Shown: one piece after another, positions 56,600-64,000 of the stretch
How positions within the stretch are numbered: the stretch's first letter is position 1
Layout: every line of letters begins with the position of its first letter
Assembly: GCF_902806685.2 (NCBI RefSeq)
Contig: NC_048542.1
Span: 11,206,533 to 11,270,532 of the forward strand
Length of the DNA stretch: 64,000 bases
DNA from: Maniola hyperantus
Taxonomy: Eukaryota; Arthropoda; Insecta; Lepidoptera; Nymphalidae
Direction: 5' to 3'
Notes under the pieces: model-generated
The model's database searches: none
Told to the model about the DNA's origin: nothing
What the model saw: the letters and a program-made list of their open reading frames with translations, nothing else
Position numbers and translations under genes: made by a program

Positions 56600-56845
56600 A
56601 CGAATTAGCCAGCCGAAGTGGCAGTGGGCAGGCCACGTCTACCCGATGGCCACTGAGGCGGACGTGTTTTGTGTGTTTTGGAGTGGAGACCGCGTTTCGG
56701 CAAGCGCAGTGTGGGACGACCTTCAACACGTTGGACTGACGATCGAAGTGGGTGGATGAGGACGGCACAGGATCGTATGTGGTGGCGCGCTCTTGGGAAC
56801 GCCTCTGTCCAGTAGTGGACGCAAACAGGCGATTGATTGATTGAT
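56600..56845 (+). pseudogene. LINE 3' end with (GATT)n tail
   Basis: It resembles the 3' end of a reverse-transcriptase gene (AAGTGGCAGTGGGCAGGCCA, then GGACGACCTTCAACACGTTG, and CTCTGTCCAGTAGTGGACGC) and ends in a (GATT)n run. It differs from the remnant at 8690-9075. Confidence 0.5.
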
Positions 56846-58573
56846 TGAACCTGAAGAAGAGTTCCGGTGGAAAACTTTACAGTCTCTTGTAATTTTGTAC
56901 AAATTCCAGATTTAGTAGACCTAACTGAAGTATAGGTCATACAATAAACACAAGGGGCAATGCACTTTCTGTAGTCCATTATGTATTTCATACCCTCTCA
57001 ATAGTTTCGTATAGCTTGCAAACACCTTTATTAAAAATCAGGTTTAAAGGACAAAGGGTCCCTTCAGCCTGACAGTCCTAAAAAGCCATTTCTTAACAAT
57101 ACTTGCTTGTGGCCTAACCCAATTTAGTTGTGTGGTCTAACCAGGAAAGTAGTCTTTTGTTTTACAGTGTGAAATAAAAGACTGTATTTAGGTCGTTTTG
57201 TGAAATATAATAGGTATACTCCAGACATTTACCGTGTCGCATGAGAAAAGGGGGATTAGCTCAATGGTTTTTGGATTTATTATCAAATCCTCGAATGAAG
57301 TTTTCAAGAACATGAATAGCAATATATTCATCTATTCAGCCCAAAAGTAGGGCAAATGAGTTTCTGATCTTATCTTAAGAACGATGATACTTAATAGAAA
57401 TGTATACTGCAGTGCTGGATTAAATTTTTATTTGCTTCTTTCGTTATGTAAACTGGATGGGAAAACGCAAATAAGGGTCAAAAAGTTGGAGTGGTTGGAA
57501 CCGAAACCCCTATTCAGTATTTTTCGTTATCATTTCAATATTTACTTTTATTACTTTGAATTATGCTTATATAATATGAATTCGTGCTCTTGTCTACGAA
57601 CCTACCCGTATTTTAATCAAGCATGAAACGAATCCAAAATATTGATTGTAATTTATTGCATCTGACGTAATTAACATAGGGGTGTGTACGCATATACCCC
57701 ACATTTCAATATCAACATTGTCTGAGTAAGGTTCAAATGTTGACATGTAGTTACAGGTAAGTATAGATTCCCACGATTTAATAAACAGGGGAGGCCGTGC
57801 ATATGCTTGGACAAAAGGGACAGGCAGGCATGCATGCATGTCCTCATGTCTCCGTACAAATTTTTGTTAGAGGATTCTCAGGGGATGATGCTACATTTGT
57901 TTTGAATATCCCATAGTGTATTGACCCTGTATACAGTAAAGCTTAACAGATTAATCAAATTGCTTTGTTCGCTGGTTCAGTAAGTTTTAGAGGAGCTAGT
58001 AATGTTGTCTAGCTAATTCGTACAAAATTTATAAATCCGTTTCCAAATTACATAGCTGTTTAATCATGGAACTGACAAATTAGATGCATGACCTGCAGAG
58101 CTCTCAGTGGATCTCCTTGGTATATCTCTCTCTCCGTCGTTCCTTCATTATTAAACTCCGCTGATCCCATTTTCTTGTCGTTGGTCATTTTAGTGATTGT
58201 GTTGAACTTGCAAATCGACTAGATTCGAATCGCATTACTTCAGTTGGTCAGACCATCTTGTTTTAGCTATTGGTCTCTACTTCCTAGGTTTTCTAAAGTC
58301 TTTCTATAGGTACTTATAACTCTAATAACTGATGTATAGCTCAGATAATGCTGAAAGTTGAAACTAGCCAAATCGTTTATTACCTCTTGTATACAGGGCC
58401 ACATGTCACACAATTACCCACTGTGTATGTATTTTTAATTTTTATACATAAAAATATCGAAATATCTTGGTGCCACAGCAATTCGCAAACACGTTGGTGA
58501 AATTGAACTGGAGTCATCCAGATTGAGAGCCTAAAAGATCTCGTGAATCGTGATACACACGCACTTAATTATC

Positions 58574-58783
58574 TAAATATATAAAAAAAGATGACTGACT
58601 GACAGATCTATCAACGCACAGCTCCAACTACTGGACGTATCGGGCTGAAATTTGGCATGCAGATAGCTATTATGACGTACGCGGTCGCTATGAAAGGATT
58701 TTTGAAAATTTAACCCCTAAGGGGGTGAAATAGGGGTTTAAAATTTGTGTAGTCTACGCGGATGAAGTCGCGAGCATAAGCTA
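58574..58783 (+). mobile_element. Helitron-like Lep1-type element
   Basis: Short GACT run, body with CTGAAATTTGGCATGCAGAT, end GTCGCGAGCATAAGCTAGT. Confidence 0.7.
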
Positions 58784-59588
58784 GTTTCAATATAGGCCAA
58801 TATATACTCATGCGAAACGTAAACAAACAAACCATCTTTGCAGATGATTTTTATATTCCCACAGGTCACAGTGCCCCTTCAGCTCATCAGAGCAGAAAAC
58901 ACGTGCAATATGACGGTCACGCCTGTTGGTACCTAACTGATTCTCATTAACACGAATAAATTAAGTTAATTCATGTAATCAGTAACAATTACGCGCATTT
59001 TAGGCATATATAATAGAAGAAAGGGAAGACGGGATTTGGATGCGATTAATGCAAAATAGACCAGGGGAAATAACTCTGATTTTAGACAACAGTGTAAATT
59101 AAGGTCGTTTAAAGCGTTTTAAAAGAAATACGTGTACTTGTCGTTACTACAAAAAGTATCAAAATAAAATTTTAAACAAAGAACACAACAAAGTTTAAAG
59201 CGGAAATTGAAGCAAACATTTATTATGGGGGTACAACAACTGTTGATAATATTAAAAATTATAAATGCAATACAGAGCAGACGCGAGTCAAATTCATAAA
59301 ATCGGTTTCAAATAGGTACACTCCGCCATATGGTATGAAAGATATAACAGCTTAATTAACATAATACCTAGTCAACATATTAAAGAAAAAACTGTACGAA
59401 TAAAAATATTAGATACCTTAGAAGTTTATTGCCACTGAAAAAAAATCCCTATCTAGGTTCGCAGATTACAGATGTGGCCTGATCAATAGAACTTGTAGAA
59501 GGAACAGGCTTTTGAAATGCTATGCTGTGAATAGCTTATGACGAATTTCTTTGAACAAAGCTAACTTTTTGGTTTATTATCTAAATCT

Positions 59589-59804
59589 AAATAATATATA
59601 AAAGGAAAAGGTGATTGACTGACTGATCTATTAACGCACAGCTCAAACTACTGGACGGATCGGGCTGAAATTTGGCATGCAGATAGCTATTATGTCGTAG
59701 GCATCCGCTAAGAAAGTATTTTTGAAAATTCAACCCCTAAGGGGGTGAAATAGGGGTTTGAAATTTGAGAAGTCCACGCGGACGAAGTCGCGAGCATAAG
59801 CTAG
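59589..59804 (+). mobile_element. Helitron-like Lep1-type element
   Basis: Well preserved copy from ATATATAAAAGGAAAAGGTG to GCGAGCATAAGCTAGT. Confidence 0.7.
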
Positions 59805-60625
59805 TCAATCTATAAAGCTGCTAAGAAAAACTGAAATCTTGAGGTAATATGCCTCATGTTATATAGGTATTAGGGTCAAACTCGTATTATGGTAAACATA
59901 GTATTATGTCCCAAAGGAAAAGCCCTCATGCGGTAATGGAACTAGTAAAAAATTCATAAACCTAACAGTAGCATTTAATAGGGGTGCTTAGGGAATGTTT
60001 AAGACATCGAACTTGCCCGCATGGTCTACTTATCAAAAGGTGGCAAAGAAAATGTTGTACGTATGCGGTTTGCATGTCTTATAGATAAGGTTGACGACCG
60101 GCAAAGCAGGCATGCTGGTGTCAAGGGTTATAATCATCAGCATACATATACACCTGCACATCTATATAATTTCTATAATAAGTATATGGCATCTTAAACG
60201 TGAAGCAATTGAGCAATACCGAAGAAATTCTTTTTTAACGGCCTTGCGTGAATTTTGATAGGCATAATTTTTTCAAACCTGGGCAAATGGTATATTTTAC
60301 CATTTTATATCTTGTAACAAAGGGAGAAGCCGCGAAGCTTTAAGATAGAGCTGATATTGGGGAAATTTTAATATCTACCTAGATAGGCTGCAAATTACAA
60401 CCCTCTGATTCATAGCTCCTTGGTGGAAATATTGAATTCTAGCGAGTAATTCTATGGTTATTTTCTTAGCATGTCGCTCAGGGAGAAATAGTTTGAGTGT
60501 TAGTAATTTTGCAATTTAATACATTTATAGAGCGAAGATAATGACTGAGTCTGTATCCGGCGACCCTTTACTTATCAGGTAGGTATAAGCAATAATTAAA
60601 TAGGTATTTTTTACTACAAACTTAG

Positions 60626-60990
60626 ATGATGCGCGCGACTTCGCGATGATGTCCACATGGATTCATGGTCACTTATGTCAGTCTCGCACAGTCCAAACTA
60701 CAGGACGGATCGGGCTGAAATTTGGCATGTAGATGACTATTATGACGTAGACATCTGCTAATAAAGGATTTTTGAAATTCAACTCCTAAGGGTTACCCCC
60801 TTAATAGGGCATTGAAATTTGTGTAGTCCACGCGGACGAAGTCGCGGGGATAAACTAGTCGGTTACAAGATAAAAAGTAGCCTGTGGCCGTCTCCGGGAT
60901 ACAAGCTATCTCTGTAGCAAATTTCGTCAAAATCGGTTAAATGGATGGACCGTGAAAAGATAACAGACAGGTACATTTTCATATTTATAA
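60626..60990 (+). mobile_element. Degraded Lep1-type element and family B tail
   Basis: 60626-60860 keeps CGGGCTGAAATTTGGCATG and GTCGCGGGGATAAACTAGT but has lost the GACT run. 60862-60990 continues with a family B-like body (CGGTTAAATGGATGGACCGT). Confidence 0.5.
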
Positions 60991-63560
60991 TTTGACCTAG
61001 TATCAGTATATTACAGTATTTAAATACTAACTGAGATTTTTTTTAATTTTTACAGTGCGCTGGATAAATCCGTCAGGGGAATTTTTCTTACAACCGGAAC
61101 CCCAGAAGTTATAAAAAATCGTAAAAGACATTTTTTACGACACAATATTTCTCAATGTAGGGTTGGTTTGGTATCGGGGTTTTAACTACACCAAATGAAT
61201 ATAAATTAAAAAAAACAGGTTACCTTTGATGAACTTTTGACATTCATACAAGATCGTACCCATGTAACTTAAATAATTTCAGAAAAACTATTGCGAATCT
61301 TACAAAGGAACTAGGCTCATGTACGGACTTTGTTCATAGAAAACTGTCTGAAAAAATAAATGGTCCCCTAATTTCTTATACTCCCCGCCGTATTGTAAGT
61401 GTAATTCTTGTAGTGGGCTACAAAAACAGCTGGTCTATTCAATGGCTTTTTGATACAGGACAAAAAAACGAGTGGAGCTGTATTTACATCGCGTAGTCCT
61501 GAATATTATTACCGCGCATAGATTTGCCTGTTGCCATCGTAATAGAAACGATCAAAACTTTTGTCAAAATCCGAGCTTGACCGGAAAATCTTCTGAAATT
61601 AGCTAAATTGAATCAAATCTTATTCAAAGTAGGTACCTACTGTTGTACTCTTTTCATAGTCATAATTTAATCACGTAAACTTAAAACTAAAGCTACGAGC
61701 GAAATAATATTTTTCAAAGCTAACCTCTTAATTTCGGAAGGATTATAGAAGGCGAAAGAACTTTTGTTAATAATATTATAGCTTCATTAATAAGATTCAA
61801 GTATGATTAGATAGGGGTTTCTAGTAGAGGAGACAAAACATAAATGGAGCTCTAATAAAATTTAAAGTTTACTTGAATAAAATATATTCTATACTGAATA
61901 TTATATTCTATTCTATTTTAATGAATCTAATTTTTTTACTGCCGCGATGGGGTAAAAATTGGTTGCATTTTTTTAATTTCGTAGTTAAAGGATTTGTGAG
62001 AGTGCAATAATGACAGTGGGCACGGTACTTATGTTTGTGTCTGATTGGACTACTTTTTCTGTTACCCTATTTTCATGTTGAACATTTTATTACATGACAG
62101 CCTATTTTTAACTGGGCTCATCATGTATGCTCACTTTGACAGCAAAATTGTGTGGATATGATTGATAGCTCAAGATATAATAACTAGGTAGGTACTTCTT
62201 TAAGTTCTGATATCGTAGCACTATAGCTGGTAGTTACTATCAAACTGGATACCAAGAAATTTTATAGTGTAGAAAAAGGCTTCGCAGTCAACCCTTGGCA
62301 AAATGTCAACAAACGGGGTAAAAAATGGAAAAGGAATGTTTATGAAGCATAACATTATAATTTTCAGTGTAATTCCAGCGACTAGTGCAATAGATGCAGT
62401 TGTGTCGTGTGAAAGTCGCGTCCTGCCACCCCAATTACTTAGATATTCATAGAATAGTTAGATATAAGGATGGTCAGTCGTTTATCGATATCGATATGAT
62501 TACCTTTAGGAAAAATCTGCAACGAGAGGCGATGTCATTTGACAAATCAACAGGGTTCCTAAAAAAGAAATCAATAGGAGTAGATAAAATATTTTCAGTA
62601 GGTAGGTATGTTATTTTTGGAACGTTGGTCGTTGTATAAACTTTTAAGATATCTGGACTGGTTATTGGTTACCTTATTAATAAATTAAAAGTTCTGCAAC
62701 AAAAATAATTATGACGGTTTCTTATTTCCTAAGTAGATACTTACTTAATTAAATAGTTAATATACCTAATATTATTAATCTTAAATTTTAAGGTGTCAAT
62801 TTCCTTATCATAGTAGTCATAAAATTTATTTACATACAATACTTGCATAAAACAAAATGTATTGCTATTGCATGACTTTAGCAGCTGCTCTATTTAAACA
62901 CGGTAGTAGATACGTAACATTATTCTTATCGATGCGAATAAAATTCATCGATAAGTTGGCAAAGGTCATCCCTGGCTCGCACCTTGACTGCCATCTGCCG
63001 ATACACGTGAGGCAATTAAGGCACGGCATCGAACCTTTGGGGGTGCTACCCTCCGTCGTTGGTCGTTTACCTCTGGGGAAAGAGGGGTTGCGCGGTCAAA
63101 GCAACTTGTTTGTACTTGTTCTCACATGAAAAGACAGTAATTAGGTGCAGCTATAATAGGAACGAAGTGCAGTTTTTGTTTTAAAGAAGGCACCAAAAGC
63201 CTGAATGTCTACATTCAAGTGTAAGTGAACTTGGAGCAACCTGCATTTAACTAAAAATTTATATCTGTTACCTATAACTGAACATGTATGCCTATCTGTT
63301 ACCTAAACGTTCAAGTATCGTGCATCGTTCATTAGACTCAGTTGGAATAGTTGTTGTTGGCACAAACTTAATTCTAGCACTGCACTGAATAAAGTAGAAT
63401 CGGTGGTGCGCCAGTTGATCGTAACCACATCGTATAACACAATATGCCGGACATTCCCATTGGACCCTTACGAGTACGGGACCCTAAAAAAGTTTGTACA
63501 TAAAATTATGACATAATATTTTTTGAGAACCACATGACTTGCCGCCAACATCTAAACTAT

Positions 63561-63726
63561 AGTCCGTAAAAAATGACTTCTCACGCGCCATTTTAACTCT
63601 ATGGATAAATTGTCACGTCAAAAGTGCGGTTCACCTAAAAAATAAGGCCTAAAATCGTACTTTTCACATGAAATTTGGCACAAGCAAGTCAAAATGGCGC
63701 GTGAGGTGTTAAATTTTACGCGTTAC
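63561..63726. mobile_element. Palindromic MITE family F, copy 4
   Basis: Ends AATGACTTCTCACGCGCCAT and complement, close in length to the other copies. Confidence 0.7.
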
Positions 63727-64000
63727 ATACCTACATAGGCATTTGTGACCTAATAGACATTTAACAGAATTGAAACCGCAGTCTTCAGTAAACGAAATAG
63801 GTACCTACTAAGGCCACGTCTAATATGGAGTACCTACCTACTGGCATTTTTCTCTAAATGTTAAGTAGGTTTTTCGGAATATTCCTTCCCTCTGTTCAAA
63901 TCCACTGGTTTAAGTTCGGAAAATGGCGGTAGGTGGCGGTAGATGTATTAGATGATTGATTGTCGATTCGCGGAATTCATGGTTTATGATAAGTAGAAGT

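Larger units (their letters stand above)
43740..64000. other. Gene-poor flank upstream of Myb
   Basis: No gene can be supported over about 20 kb. It holds scattered repeats listed separately. The stretches 45250-46450, 47730-49140, 50540-52740, 56950-58560 and 60870-63550 are AT-rich DNA in which I see no domain, RNA gene or array. 62960-63125 is GC-richer than its surroundings and could be a repeat fragment. Confidence 0.5.

Noticed and set aside
62394..62639. 81-residue plus-strand frame preceded by TTTTCAG
   Set aside because: No domain, strongly AT-driven composition, and no partner exon; not enough to call a gene.
62857..63129. 90-residue plus-strand frame in a GC-richer patch
   Set aside because: No recognisable family; the patch may be a repeat fragment, so I mention it only as part of the flank.

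Overview
The window is nuclear DNA of a moth or butterfly (Lepidoptera). It is AT-rich and densely filled with short interspersed repeats typical of that order: Helitron-like elements carrying a (GACT)n tract and ending in CTAG, tRNA-derived SINEs, and many palindromic MITEs. It also contains a gloverin gene, an antimicrobial protein family known from Lepidoptera. The genes are split by introns with GT/AG borders, so most open frames seen in isolation are noise; I assembled the genes by matching splice sites and reading phase.

Two host genes can be supported, both on the minus strand. (1) A gloverin gene at 5504-7657 has four coding exons that join in phase to a 175-residue precursor, preceded by a non-coding first exon. 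Its promoter has a TATA box, a kappaB-type site and two GATA sites, as expected for an immune gene induced through Rel and GATA factors. (2) A Myb gene of the animal A-/B-Myb type (Drosophila Myb orthologue) spans 16213-43305, about 27 kb. Seventeen coding exons join in phase to about 819 residues. They encode three Myb repeats (R1R2R3), the C-terminal TPTPFK region, and the C-terminal GKTxDQL motif known from vertebrate Myb proteins. A site matching the classical B-Myb E2F element lies about 120 bp upstream of the proposed start codon. Reading through one exon gives a second possible C terminus ending at 21462.

The Myb gene shows unusual internal history. Exons 6, 12 and 13 each have a decayed extra copy close by in an intron. 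The intron between exons 3 and 4 holds a complete 2696-bp PIF/Harbinger transposon (33939-36634) with 83-bp terminal repeats, a TTA target duplication, a DDE transposase broken by one frameshift, and an intact three-exon MADF protein on the opposite strand. The two element genes have interlocked introns.

By region: 1-5.5 kb is repeats only; 5.5-8.3 kb is gloverin and its promoter; 8.6-16.2 kb is repeats and LINE remnants; 16.2-43.4 kb is Myb with repeat-filled introns; 43.5-64 kb has no gene I can support, apart from two unrecognised short open frames, and is mostly unique AT-rich DNA with scattered repeats.
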